This document shows, one piece after another, positions 9,241 through 17,692 of a stretch of 64,000 nucleotides of DNA. This DNA is from DASXUX01 sp036504595 (GTDB lineage Bacteria; Planctomycetota; SZUA-567; H5-PLA8): assembly GCA_036504595.1 (NCBI GenBank), contig DASXUX010000089.1:1-64000 (forward strand), written 5' to 3'. The notes beneath the pieces were generated by a model. That model was not told the origin of the DNA. It saw only the letters and a list, made by a program, of their open reading frames with translations, and ran no database searches. Both the position numbers and the translations under genes were made by a program. Position 1 is the first letter of the stretch. Each line of letters starts with the position of its first letter.

Positions 9241-9987
9241 CTAGAAGGTGAACTGCAGCGCAATGTACGAAAATATCTTCGGCGGATCGCGCTGGAAGCT
9301 GTGTACGGGCGTTCCAGCCGAGGCGAGCAACGTCATCAACCTGGTTATATTGAATCGACAGCCGCCGTTCGCGAGCCACTCTTGTTGGCGGAACTGAGGC
9401 CCTGCCGTGCCATGAATCTCACCCAGCAGTTCAAACCTGCCCGTGAACTTATGCCCCATCGCCAGCCCGTACACACTGCGAGGCTTTTCGCCTCTTGCCA
9501 CATCCAGCCCCACTTCGCCACCGACTGTTATCGGCCCAATCGGCCTCTCGATCTGGATGGGCAACAACCAGTGCTGTTCGTCGCCCCGTACTCTGCGCGC
9601 AGTCGCCAAAGCTGGCCAGTGGAACTGAAGCTGTGGATAGATCGACATCGCCACGCCGTGCGTGTCTTCATCGAGGAAACGCCATTTGACTCCCGCGATG
9701 GATTCGCCGAGGCCGCTGGGGTGATGGCCGTCGCGCGCCACAGTCTCCCACGGCACCTCCAACTTCAGTTGGACATGATCGAAAAGCCCGTAATTGATGT
9801 CGAGCAGCGGAGTATCCGTGCGCTGCTCTTTCGAGCCATGCTCATACGTGAACGCCAAGTTTATTTCCCAGTGGCCTTTTTACGGCGTACCGGGGTCATC
9901 GGTGATGAGTGGCGGGCCGGCCTGCGCGAAAACCCGCAAAGCAATTATCAACACCAGCGCTATGAATTTCCTGGCGTTGGACATCAT
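9241..9987 (-). pseudogene. outer-membrane beta-barrel protein interrupted by an in-frame TAA
   Basis: Reading from tandem ATG codons at 9987/9984, the frame gives a signal peptide (FIALVLIIALRVFAQAG), then PLITDDPGTP, then a TAA at 9880-9882. It continues in the same frame as KGHWEINLAFTYEHG and on to a barrel-like C-terminus ending in Phe (IALQFTF). TDDPGTP followed by a GHWEIN-type strand is a known opening of MetA/phenol-pathway-like outer-membrane proteins, so the stop falls inside a conserved N-terminus. Only a TTG at 9858 could restart the downstream part, without a signal peptide. It lies 250 bp downstream of chrA in the same orientation. A sequencing error at one base would restore the gene. 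Confidence 0.7.
9880..9882 (-). other. in-frame TAA stop within the porin-like gene
   Basis: The codon falls 34 codons after the second ATG, between GTP and KGHW. Both sides are in the same frame and keep protein-like character, so a single substitution is the simplest explanation. Confidence 0.75.
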
Positions 9988-10240
9988 GAATCTCGCCCGG
10001 TTCCCACAATGCAAAACCTTCCGGCGAACCGCTGAAAAAGCAAGGCAGATATGCCGCGCCCGGCAATGTACAGCTTTGAATGAGCTGGATCATAGGCCAT
10101 GTGGTCGATCCGTCCTCGGACATTCGGAAGTTCAATCTACCCAGTGCGATTCAACCCTGCGGTTGATCCATACGGAATTTCCGACGAAACGAATAAGCAG
10201 AACCAGAAAGCGACTTTCATCTCTGTTCTCCAGTAAACGT

Positions 10241-11467
10241 CTATCTGAGCGCAGTGATAAGCAGCCCCGCAATTCCAGCAGCGCAGATTATCAGCGGCTC
10301 AGGAACCTTCTTTATCCAGGTTATGAGCGCGAATGTTGCGGCGAAAATCAAGACCGTCGCAAGATCAATGATCGCGCGCCGCCCAATGACGAACGCCGCG
10401 CCAGCGATCGCGCCAGCCGCAGCGGATGTTACGCCGGCAACGAACGCGTGAATCTGCGGGTTTTGTGCGAAGCGACGGAAGAATGGCGCGAAGATCACAA
10501 CCATGAGATAACACGGTAGGAAAACGCCCAAGCCGGCCATGATCGCGCCCGCCAACCCCGCGACCAGATAGCCGATGAAGGCGACGGTAATAACCACCGG
10601 GCCCGGCGTGATCATGGCAACAGCAACTGCGTCGAGGAACTGCCGATCGTTGAGCCACTGCCGCTCGGTCACAACGCCGCCATAGAGGAACGGCACGATG
10701 GCCAGTCCGCTGCCGAAAACGAATGTCCCGGCGGCGGCAAAATAGAGCAGTATCTTGCCCAACGTCGCCGCGGAGGCTGGTCCGTGCACGCCCGTGACCA
10801 GCCAGGGCAGCCAGGGCACTGCGACAAGATGTGCTCGCGGGGCCAGCCATTTGGGCGGTGCTTGGACGGACAGCGCTACGATCCCGCATAGAACGAAGAG
10901 CCAGATGATTTCTGTCTCCGTCCACGCGGTAATCACTGCCATAATGGTGAACAGCGCGAGCAATAGCCAGCTTTTGCCTATCGTCAACCTCGCCAGCTTG
11001 ATCGCGCTGCGCACGACAATGGCGATCACCGCTGCGCCGATGCCGTAGAACAGGCCCTGCATCCAGGGCAAGCCGCCGAAGTGGACGTAAAGCGCCGAAA
11101 GCGCAATCACCATCAGGAATGACGGGAGAACAAACGCAGCACCCACCAGTGTTGCGCCGAGAATGCCAGCACGGACCCACCCCAGATAAATGGCCAGTTG
11201 CGCCGCAAGTGGCCCGGGCGACAACTGTGAGAGCGCCAGGCCCTCAACGTAGTCGTTCTTTGAGATCCAGCGACGCTTCTCAACTAGGTCGCGCTGCATG
11301 TAGCCGGCCAAAGCGATAGGGCCACCGAAACCGACGGTGCCCAAAAGCAGAAAGTACCCCATGAACTGCCAAATGGTCGAAGGCTCCACCTCATCGGCCT
11401 TACGCTCCGTTAAGGCGGGTTCCGCAATGGATGTTCCGGGCGCGCGGCCGTTACTTGAAAGCGCCAT
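10241..11467 (-). CDS. chrA: chromate transporter (CHR family)
   Basis: A 408-aa membrane protein of the long, two-half CHR type. The halves start with IWQFMGYFLLLGTVGFGGPIALAGYM and with LGKILLYFAAAGTFVFGSGLAIVPFLYGGVV, and each contains a typical Gly/Pro-rich repeat (LSQLSPGPLAAQLAIYLGW; VAMITPGPVVITVAFIGY). Ten or more hydrophobic segments are visible. ChrA exports chromate from the cytoplasm. The chosen ATG at 11467 overlaps the end of chrB by 17 bases. The open frame extends upstream, but only through the chrB coding region. The two genes are probably translationally coupled. Confidence 0.93.
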   Translation of the reverse strand: MALSSNGRAPGTSIAEPALTERKADEVEPSTIWQFMGYFLLLGTVGFGGPIALAGYMQRDLVEKRRWISKNDYVEGLALSQLSPGPLAAQLAIYLGWVRAGILGATLVGAAFVLPSFLMVIALSALYVHFGGLPWMQGLFYGIGAAVIAIVVRSAIKLARLTIGKSWLLLALFTIMAVITAWTETEIIWLFVLCGIVALSVQAPPKWLAPRAHLVAVPWLPWLVTGVHGPASAATLGKILLYFAAAGTFVFGSGLAIVPFLYGGVVTERQWLNDRQFLDAVAVAMITPGPVVITVAFIGYLVAGLAGAIMAGLGVFLPCYLMVVIFAPFFRRFAQNPQIHAFVAGVTSAAAGAIAGAAFVIGRRAIIDLATVLIFAATFALITWIKKVPEPLIICAAGIAGLLITALR

Positions 11468-11912
11468 TTGGTTTGCCTTGCGACACCATACGCTCGCAGT
11501 ACGCGTACAGCGCATCATAAACGATCCATTCAGCGCAATTAAGCTCGTGATCGTCTTTGAAACCCAAGTGGCGAAAGCCTTCTGCAACCGCGTTCAGGCC
11601 GGCGCTCTCCGGCTGATTCCATAGAGAGTTGTCTGTATCAGCACCGTTGACGATTTTGGCCAGCAGAACCAACGCTGAGTTGCTTTCCAGATGGTATTTC
11701 TTCAGGGTTGCATCAAACGAACACTCCTTGCCGTGATGGCCCAACTCCACGTCCTTCACGTCATAGGGCGTCGCACCCAGTCGTTGGGCCTCGGCCATCA
11801 CCCGATCCGCAGGCACGAAGACAAACTCCGCGTCCTTGTCCACGAATTTCTTGATCAGCCACGGACACGCCACGCGATCCACCTTGACCTTCTCGCGGGT
11901 AATCCATTGCAT
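11451..11912 (-). CDS. chrB: ChrB C-terminal-domain chromate resistance protein
   Basis: A 153-aa protein matching the C-terminal chromate-resistance domain of ChrB: WITREKVKVDRVACPWLIKKFVDKDAEFVFVP, ELGHHGKECSFD and a C-terminal AEWIVYDALYAYCER. The N-terminal regulatory part of full-length ChrB is absent, so it is a short domain-only form. GGAG lies six bases before the ATG. It is followed directly by the overlapping chrA, so both are probably co-transcribed. Its exact biochemical role (chromate sensing or reduction) is not settled for this short form. Confidence 0.88.
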   Translation of the reverse strand: MQWITREKVKVDRVACPWLIKKFVDKDAEFVFVPADRVMAEAQRLGATPYDVKDVELGHHGKECSFDATLKKYHLESNSALVLLAKIVNGADTDNSLWNQPESAGLNAVAEGFRHLGFKDDHELNCAEWIVYDALYAYCERMVSQGKPNGAFK

Positions 11913-11940
11913 AATTTATCTCCGAGCACACAGTGTTAAA

Positions 11941-12477
11941 TCAGTGATTTCCTTCGAGAGCGGCTACCTGGGTAGACTTCAATGCGGACTGGAGAGTCTG
12001 AGCCAGTTCCACTGCTCGGCCGCGTCCCCAGTAATGCAGGGCGCCGCGTTGAAATTCGCGCCTTCGATCTCCTTGAGAACCATTCACGACTTTGTAGACG
12101 CGGAAGTTGTCTTCCAGCGGATTGAAGCGCACGACGTAATAGTTCTGGCCATCTTTAGCGCGCCAGACCAATCCGCCGCCCTGGTCCTCATTCCCAGCAA
12201 TCGCCTTCATCTTCACACTCAGGTCCACGTCCTTGAAGCTGCTGTCCGTGGCGAGCGCGACATTGAACGGTGCTTTCATGTCGCTGGCCGTCTGGGCCAG
12301 CGCATTGGGCTTCGACGGTGCACTTTCATCGGCCACAACCTCCCAATCACCCGATTCGTTGGAGAAGTCCTTCGCGATCTTGCCGGCCTCGTCGCGGTCG
12401 AAGTTCCACGTTCGTTCCTCGGCCGCCGCGATAGCGATCGCGGCCAACGCACATATGCTCAACAGAAGTCTTCTCAT
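11941..12477 (-). pseudogene. DUF1080-like (3-keto-disaccharide hydrolase-like) secreted protein, C-terminus lost
   Basis: The frame encodes 178 residues with a signal peptide (LLLSICALAAIAIAAAEE). It then follows the family closely: TWNFDRDEAGKIAK, DWEVVADESAPSKPNALAQ, DVDLSVKMKAIAGNEDQGGGLVWRAKDGQNYYVVRFNPLEDNFRVYKVVNG. After VVNG, near 12085, the sequence turns into SQGDRRREFQRG and family character is lost. In the next frame the bases read KEIEGANFNAAP, which looks more natural, so a frameshift is likely. The usual last 60 or so residues (final strands of the jelly roll) are missing. It ends 28 bp before chrB. Loss of function is inferred, not shown. Confidence 0.6.
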
Positions 12478-12843
12478 CTTTGTTCCCTTTCAAAATGGCA
12501 ATCGGACGGTCCCGATTCCACTCACCTGACCATCCGCGCGTCTGCGCAGAATCCATCCGGTTACTATGAGCGGCAGCAGACAAGTTGCGACCAGCACCAC
12601 GGCCAATCCGGCACGGGGCGCTTGCGACGCGTTCGCTTCGAACGTGAAGAGCACGGACAGTCTGGGAGTTGTCCTCGACAATCAGGATCTGCATTCGCCA
12701 ATCCCGGCGCAAATCCCGCCCTGGCAGCCAATTAGCTACCTGAGCTGAGCGAGTCAATCGGGCCACTCTGGTAGATTTTGCCGCCACTGGGTGGTCACGC
12801 CTACCGGTGTGCGACAGCATCGCAGGGATTGGGCCGAAACGTT
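12478..12843. other. gene-poor stretch with a possible response-regulator remnant
   Basis: No intact gene. On the minus strand an ATG at 12694 begins MQILIVEDN, the typical first strand and acidic pocket of a response regulator, but the following residues do not continue a receiver domain. An overlapping minus-strand frame (12490-12681) encodes a hydrophobic segment (GLAVVLVATCLLPLIVTGWILRRR), perhaps a fragment of a membrane protein. I read the stretch as eroded coding DNA. Confidence 0.35.
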
Positions 12844-14538
12844 TCAAGACCGATAGCGAGCCATGGCACACCCGTCGGCGGCGAGCAGCACGCTATCCCG
12901 CACAGCACCTGCTGAAAGAATCGCCGGACGCGTGGGGCTCGATGCGGACGCCGTGGCTATTTCAGCCGATGAATGCGGCACACGAAAGCATTCAGCATCA
13001 AAGAACAGCTCCACGAGGTCCGGCAGAATCCTGCCGCGAGCGGCTTCTTCATCAAACAGGATCTGGCGCGACTTTTCGTGCGAGATGGCTTTCTTGTACG
13101 GGCGATCCGAAGCGGTCAACGCATCGTAAATGTCGGCCACGCACAGGATCTGTGCATCCAGATGTATCTGCTCCTGCTTCAGCTTTCGCGGATAGCCGCT
13201 GCCGTCGCATTTCTCATGATGCGAGAAGGCGATCTCGGGCACGTCGCGCAATTCGTCCGGCCAGGGAATGCGCCGCAGAATACGATAGCTCTTCTCGACA
13301 TGGCTGCGCATGTCCACCCACTCCGCGTCGGTCAGATTCCCACGCCGCACCGACAAGTGGGTGAATTCGTCGGCCGTCAGCCAGCCTTTCTGCCGAAGCT
13401 CTTCCAGCGCGGCGAAGTCGGCGTCGGGCAGATAGAGCGCCGAGTTAATGCCTTGGATGAGCTGCCACGCCGAATCGAGTGCACCGCAGGACTGTGCGTG
13501 CTCAGCGTCGTGGTGCAGGCTGTCAGCCTGCATTCTTCCTTCCGGCAGGCTGACAGCGTGCCTCACCAGCGCGGCCAGCGAATCGGCGCGCGATTTCTCG
13601 CGCAGCGCAATCAGGCGCTGGCGGACCGTCTCCAGGTTGGCAGGGGCAAGGCGGGCGGCTTTGCAGAGGATGTGCTCGCGCACCCCGATCTTACCAACAT
13701 CGTGCAGCAGCGCGGCATAGCGCAGTTGCCGGAGCCGCTCACGCGTGTACGTCACCTGCGTCAGGCGCGGGATCCTAGAGTCGTGTACAGCGCGGGCCAG
13801 GTTCAACGCGTAAAGCATCACGCGCTGTGAATGCCCGCTGGTGCACGGATCGCGTTCGTCAATGGCCCGGCTCGTGGATTCGACGAAGGATTCGAAGATC
13901 ACGTCCATCTGGCCGCGCAGGAGGGCGTTGTCGATGTACACGGCCGCTTGAGCGGCGACTGCGGACAGCACGACCTCGTCCTTGTTTTTGAAGACAGCCG
14001 GCGCGCCGTTGGAGCCCTTCTTGTTCAGGCACTGAATCGCTCCCAGCACGCGCCCGCGCCGGTCTTGCAGCGGCAGACAGAGAATCGATACGGTGTGATA
14101 GCCTGTGGCCTTATCAATCGCCGCATTGAAACGCGCATCCGTGTGCGCGTCCGGCACGTTGAGGCCCACCCCATGCGTGACGACGTAGCCGGCGATTCCC
14201 GCAGCGGCGCTGAAGCGCAGTTCCTTGACGTCCAGGCCCTGAGCGACCAACGCGTACAACTCATTCTTGGGCTTGTCGAGCAGAAGGATGCTGGAGCGCT
14301 CGCAACGCATGATCCGGGTGGCGTAATCGACAATTCGAGCGATCGCAGCGACCAGTTCTTTCTCGGCCGAGAGCGCCTGCGACATCTCCAGCAGCAGCGC
14401 AAGCTGCCCCGCTTCTTCTTCCAGCGCTTCGACGCGTTCGCACAGCGAGGCGCTCGTTGGAAGCACCGAAAGTCGCGTTCCTTGGACCGGGCTGAAGATG
14501 CGCGTTTGCGTATTCTTCAAGACTGCCGGGACGCTCAT
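12844..14538 (-). CDS. GAF - HD-GYP domain protein, putative c-di-GMP phosphodiesterase
   Basis: A 564-aa cytoplasmic protein. A short N-terminal region leads into a coiled coil (ERVEALEEEAGQLALLLEMSQAL), then a GAF domain at about 70-210 (ERSSILLLDKPKNELYALVAQGL, GIAGYVVTHGVGLNVPDAHTDARF, GAIQCLNKKG). An HD-GYP domain follows from about 225, with HDVGKIGVRE and, further on, FSHHEKCDGSGYP. HD-GYP domains hydrolyse cyclic di-GMP, and the GAF part would sense a small ligand. The ATG at 14538 is preferred over upstream starts because GAGGAGGTGACC lies directly before it. Unusually, a palindromic repeat (13510-13566) is translated inside the HD-GYP domain between LAALVRHAV and ALDSAWQL. Confidence 0.87.
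   Translation of the reverse strand: MSVPAVLKNTQTRIFSPVQGTRLSVLPTSASLCERVEALEEEAGQLALLLEMSQALSAEKELVAAIARIVDYATRIMRCERSSILLLDKPKNELYALVAQGLDVKELRFSAAAGIAGYVVTHGVGLNVPDAHTDARFNAAIDKATGYHTVSILCLPLQDRRGRVLGAIQCLNKKGSNGAPAVFKNKDEVVLSAVAAQAAVYIDNALLRGQMDVIFESFVESTSRAIDERDPCTSGHSQRVMLYALNLARAVHDSRIPRLTQVTYTRERLRQLRYAALLHDVGKIGVREHILCKAARLAPANLETVRQRLIALREKSRADSLAALVRHAVSLPEGRMQADSLHHDAEHAQSCGALDSAWQLIQGINSALYLPDADFAALEELRQKGWLTADEFTHLSVRRGNLTDAEWVDMRSHVEKSYRILRRIPWPDELRDVPEIAFSHHEKCDGSGYPRKLKQEQIHLDAQILCVADIYDALTASDRPYKKAISHEKSRQILFDEEAARGRILPDLVELFFDAECFRVPHSSAEIATASASSPTRPAILSAGAVRDSVLLAADGCAMARYRS
13510..13566. repeat. GCAGGCTG palindrome translated inside the HD-GYP gene
   Basis: The plus strand shows GCAGGCTGTCAGCCTGC at 13515-13531, then a matching GGCAGGCTGACAGCGTGCC about 12 bases later. 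Near-identical GCAGGCTGTCCAGCCTGC elements sit between genes at 30758-30775 and 59505-59522. Here the element adds about 19 codons in frame to an enzyme domain. Confidence 0.7.
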
Positions 14539-14732
14539 GGTCACCTCCTCGTGTGCACGTGTCTGCAAAGTGAAGCACTCCGCTATAGTAATGTGCTCAG
14601 CCGCCGCTCGTATTCACCCACCCGAGCCACGCCGTTTTCCTGTTGTGGATTAAATCTCGCGGCCTATAAATTCTAGATGTTAGCAGCGGCTCTTATTTTA
14701 GAAGCGTTCTGGCTTGCCTGGTCGAACGGACG

Positions 14733-15764
14733 ATGAAGCACACGTGCGTACTGTGGCTCGGCGTGATCCTGGCATTTCTGACGGGCTGCCAGACTCCCGA
14801 ACGGCGTACGGCGCTACAGCGCATGGACCGCCTGCAGGCCGAGAACACCGCGCTCAAAGCCAAAGCAGAATCCGAATCCGCCCAGGCGCGTATGGACGCC
14901 GCTCAGCGCCAGCAAGACGCGCTGCGCATGATGGAAGCCCTCGGTCACCGTATCGACGATCTTTCGCGCAAGGTAGACACAGTTCAGTCCAGCGACGTGA
15001 AGCCAGCTCCGAAGCCTGCGCCTGAGCCAGTTCCCGCTCCAAATAAGCCGGCTGAAACAGCCGCCCCCGCCCCGCCGCCACCGGTGGCGGGCAGGGACGC
15101 CCGCCCCACCGCCGCCAACGAGGAACTGGAGCGCATCAAGACCGAAACCCGCGAAGAACTGGCGCGTATGCAAGAACAATTGGCCCGGGCACAGGTCCAA
15201 GCAGAAACCGCGGCCAAGGCTGTGGAGACGGTCGATAAAGCCGGCGACAACAAAGGCGTGCCCTCCTGGAAGGGCAAAGCGCTGCCGTTGACGAAGTTCC
15301 TCGATTCGTCGGGCAAGCTGGTGGATATTGCCTCGTTCAAGGGTAAGAAGATCGTCGTCTTGACGATCATGAAAGGCTTTTACAGCGGCGGCGTGTGCGT
15401 CTATTGCACCCGGCAAACCGTCGGGCTGGCGCGTGCAGCGGAGCAGTTCCGCGAGGCTCAAGCCGAAGTGCTGGTGATGTATCCGGGCTCCGAGCAGCAC
15501 ATTCCGGACTTTATTCGCAGTTGCCGCGACTACGAAAAATCAGACGACCCACGCTTCCGCCTGCCCTTCAAATTGCTGCTGGACGTCAACCAGGATGTCG
15601 TCCGCAGCCTGGGCATCGTGAGCGATCTGGCGCTGCCGGCCACGTTCGTTCTCGATAAAGACGGCGTGGTGCGCTTTGAATACATCGGCCGCACGTTATC
15701 CGACCGGCCGAACGCCGAGACCGTTCTGCAAGAAGTCAAAAAGATCGGAGCGGGTCAGCCATGA
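14733..15764 (+). CDS. lipoprotein with coiled coil and peroxiredoxin (AhpC/TSA)-like domain
   Basis: A 343-aa protein with a lipobox (LAFLTGC, Cys 19). Residues about 25-85 form a coiled coil rich in Ala, Gln, Glu and Arg, followed by a Pro/Ala-rich linker. Residues about 165-340 are a thioredoxin-fold domain of the AhpC/TSA type: PLTKFLDSSGKLVDIASFKGKKIVVLTIMKGFYSGG, then CVYC at 222-225, LVMYPGSEQHIPDFI and LPATFVLDKDGVVRFEYIG. It would act as an envelope-anchored thiol reductase or peroxidase. The TGA stop overlaps the ATG of the kinase gene (ATGA), so the two are probably translationally coupled. The first in the three-gene operon 14733-19092. Confidence 0.8.
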   Translation: MKHTCVLWLGVILAFLTGCQTPERRTALQRMDRLQAENTALKAKAESESAQARMDAAQRQQDALRMMEALGHRIDDLSRKVDTVQSSDVKPAPKPAPEPVPAPNKPAETAAPAPPPPVAGRDARPTAANEELERIKTETREELARMQEQLARAQVQAETAAKAVETVDKAGDNKGVPSWKGKALPLTKFLDSSGKLVDIASFKGKKIVVLTIMKGFYSGGVCVYCTRQTVGLARAAEQFREAQAEVLVMYPGSEQHIPDFIRSCRDYEKSDDPRFRLPFKLLLDVNQDVVRSLGIVSDLALPATFVLDKDGVVRFEYIGRTLSDRPNAETVLQEVKKIGAGQP

Positions 15765-17692
15765 GCCACTCACCGGCCGACGAACCGACTCGCATGCGGC
15801 CTGACTCACCCGTCGAAGGCCCGCGATCCGCGCAACCCAACGCACTCCTCAGCCCGCCACCGGCGGCCGGTCGGGTGGTGCCGGCGTCCCTGCCGGCCGG
15901 CACGGAGGCCGGCGCTACCCTGCCGACGATCCCCGGTTTCGTGATCGAGTCTCGCATCGATGAAGGCGCGATGGGCGAAGTCTACCTGGCCCGCCAGACG
16001 CGCCTGAGCCGCCGGGTTGCCATCAAGTTCTTGAAACAGGAATTCTGCAACGATCCCAATTACCTGGCACGGACCGAACGCGAGGGACAGGTCCTGGCCA
16101 GCCTCAATCATCCCAACATCATTGCCTGCCACGACCAGGGTGAGCACCTGGGCCGCAAGTACATGGTGGTCGAGTATGTCCAGGGCGAGACATTGGGCAG
16201 TGTGGTCGCCAAGCGCGGTTTTCTGCCGCAGGATGAGGCGCTCTATTATCTCAAGCAAGCGGTCCTCGGTCTCGACCACGCTTGTGCACAGGGCATCATT
16301 CACCGCGATGTCAAACCCGAGAACATGCTGCTGGCGAAGGCAGCAGCCTCCGGCACCGCTGTGCGCGTCCCCTACGGCCACACTCTCAAGATTTCCGACC
16401 TGGGACTGGCGACCTTCACCGAACGGCAGCAGGACGACACGCGTTTGACTCGCGACGGCGCGCTGGTCGGCAGTCCCGTTTACATGTCGCCGGAACAGAC
16501 ACGCAGCGAACGCGTTCTCGATTTTCGCAGCGACATGTTCGCCCTGGGCATCACCGCCTATTACATGCTCACTGGCGTCGTGCCGTATGATGGCGCATCG
16601 GTGACGCTGGTGTTGGTGCGCAAGCTGGCCGAGAGCATCCCCGATCCGCGCAGCCATCGGCCCGAACTCTTGCCCTGGGTCTCGCTGTTGCTCCAGCGTG
16701 CCACCGCCCGCGATAAGGAAGACCGCTACACCTCCTATGGCGCGCTGCTGCAGGACATTGAGGCGATTGAACAAGGCAAACCCCTGACGACGCCGGCGCT
16801 GAGCGCCGCCCGCGCTACCGTGGTGCTGCTCCCCGACACGCTGCGGGCCATCGGCGCGCCCGATTCCGACCCCAAGTCTGGCGCTGCCGAATCACAGCCC
16901 GCCGCGCTGCCGGCGCCCTCGCGGCGCGTTGCACCACCGGCGCAGCGACGGACGAGCGCTTTCCTGCTCGTCGGCACGGCGCTGCTGCTCGCGGCGCTCG
17001 TGGTGGCCGGCGTGCTGGCCAGCCGTAAGCCGTCGCCAGCGTCCCTGCCGGCCGGCACGGAGGCCGGAGCTACCGGTACGGCGACCCCGGAATTGAAGCG
17101 CGAAAGCGCGACGCCAGCCGCCGCGGAGTTCGAGACGCAATTCCTGATCGAAGGCGAATCCATCAAGGGCTGGACATATCAAGGCGACGCAAAGGACTTT
17201 GGTTTCCAGGACGGCGCCATGTTCCTGCAGAATCTCAAGGACTGGAACCAGGCCCAGCATGCGCTTCCTGCCAGCGAGTACACCCTGCGGGCTATGGTGC
17301 AGGTCCCCGTCGGGGCCGACGAGTGCGAAGTCCAGGTCGGGATCAGCGAGACCGACTATGTCGCGCTGGGCGTGCGCCTGCCGCGCACTGTCACCCGGCC
17401 GATCGCCTACCTCGAGCGCCGCGACGTGCGCACGCACGCCGTGCTGGAGGCTGGCGCGACTCGCAACGATCTTTCTGAGAGCGAATGGCAACTCCTGCGC
17501 GTTGTTGTTCAAGACGGGCTGGCCGTGTGTTTCATCGAAAATAAACCCATGGGCACGATGACGCTCGCGGGAAAAGGGCCGCCGGCCAAAATCATCCGCA
17601 TCGCGGTGCACAAAGGACTGGCGCGTTTTCAAAGCATCGAGCTCTCGCCAGTGGGGCGGGCCGCCGTGCCCGCTGGACGGACGCCGAAATGA
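15761..17692 (+). CDS. transmembrane Ser/Thr protein kinase with jelly-roll-like ectodomain
   Basis: A 643-aa Hanks-type kinase. Residues about 52-330 carry the glycine-loop region (IDEGAMGEVYLA), the ATP lysine K89 (VAIK), the catalytic loop HRDVKPEN with D183, and DLG at 213-215 in place of DFG. The activation segment contains VGSPVYMSPEQ. A single membrane helix lies at about 403-425. The last 190 residues resemble a DUF1080/laminin-type jelly roll (WTYQGDAKDFGFQDGAMFLQN), a plausible external sensor. Two copies of a palindromic repeat are translated as ASLPAGTEAGAT, near residues 40-53 and 426-438, flanking the kinase core and the membrane helix. The gene is coupled by ATGA overlaps to its neighbours on both sides. 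Confidence 0.92.
   Translation: MSHSPADEPTRMRPDSPVEGPRSAQPNALLSPPPAAGRVVPASLPAGTEAGATLPTIPGFVIESRIDEGAMGEVYLARQTRLSRRVAIKFLKQEFCNDPNYLARTEREGQVLASLNHPNIIACHDQGEHLGRKYMVVEYVQGETLGSVVAKRGFLPQDEALYYLKQAVLGLDHACAQGIIHRDVKPENMLLAKAAASGTAVRVPYGHTLKISDLGLATFTERQQDDTRLTRDGALVGSPVYMSPEQTRSERVLDFRSDMFALGITAYYMLTGVVPYDGASVTLVLVRKLAESIPDPRSHRPELLPWVSLLLQRATARDKEDRYTSYGALLQDIEAIEQGKPLTTPALSAARATVVLLPDTLRAIGAPDSDPKSGAAESQPAALPAPSRRVAPPAQRRTSAFLLVGTALLLAALVVAGVLASRKPSPASLPAGTEAGATGTATPELKRESATPAAAEFETQFLIEGESIKGWTYQGDAKDFGFQDGAMFLQNLKDWNQAQHALPASEYTLRAMVQVPVGADECEVQVGISETDYVALGVRLPRTVTRPIAYLERRDVRTHAVLEAGATRNDLSESEWQLLRVVVQDGLAVCFIENKPMGTMTLAGKGPPAKIIRIAVHKGLARFQSIELSPVGRAAVPAGRTPK
15875..15919. repeat. in-frame palindromic element, kinase N-terminus
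   Basis: A GCCGGC-rich element translated as VPASLPAGTEAGAT just before the kinase domain. The same peptide is encoded again at 17036-17076 in this gene and, in part, at 36310-36362 in another gene. Confidence 0.8.
17036..17076. repeat. in-frame palindromic element, after the kinase membrane helix
   Basis: The second copy in the kinase gene, differing from the first by a few bases (GGAGCTACC against GGCGCTACC). It encodes SPASLPAGTEAGAT on the far side of the transmembrane segment. Confidence 0.8.
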
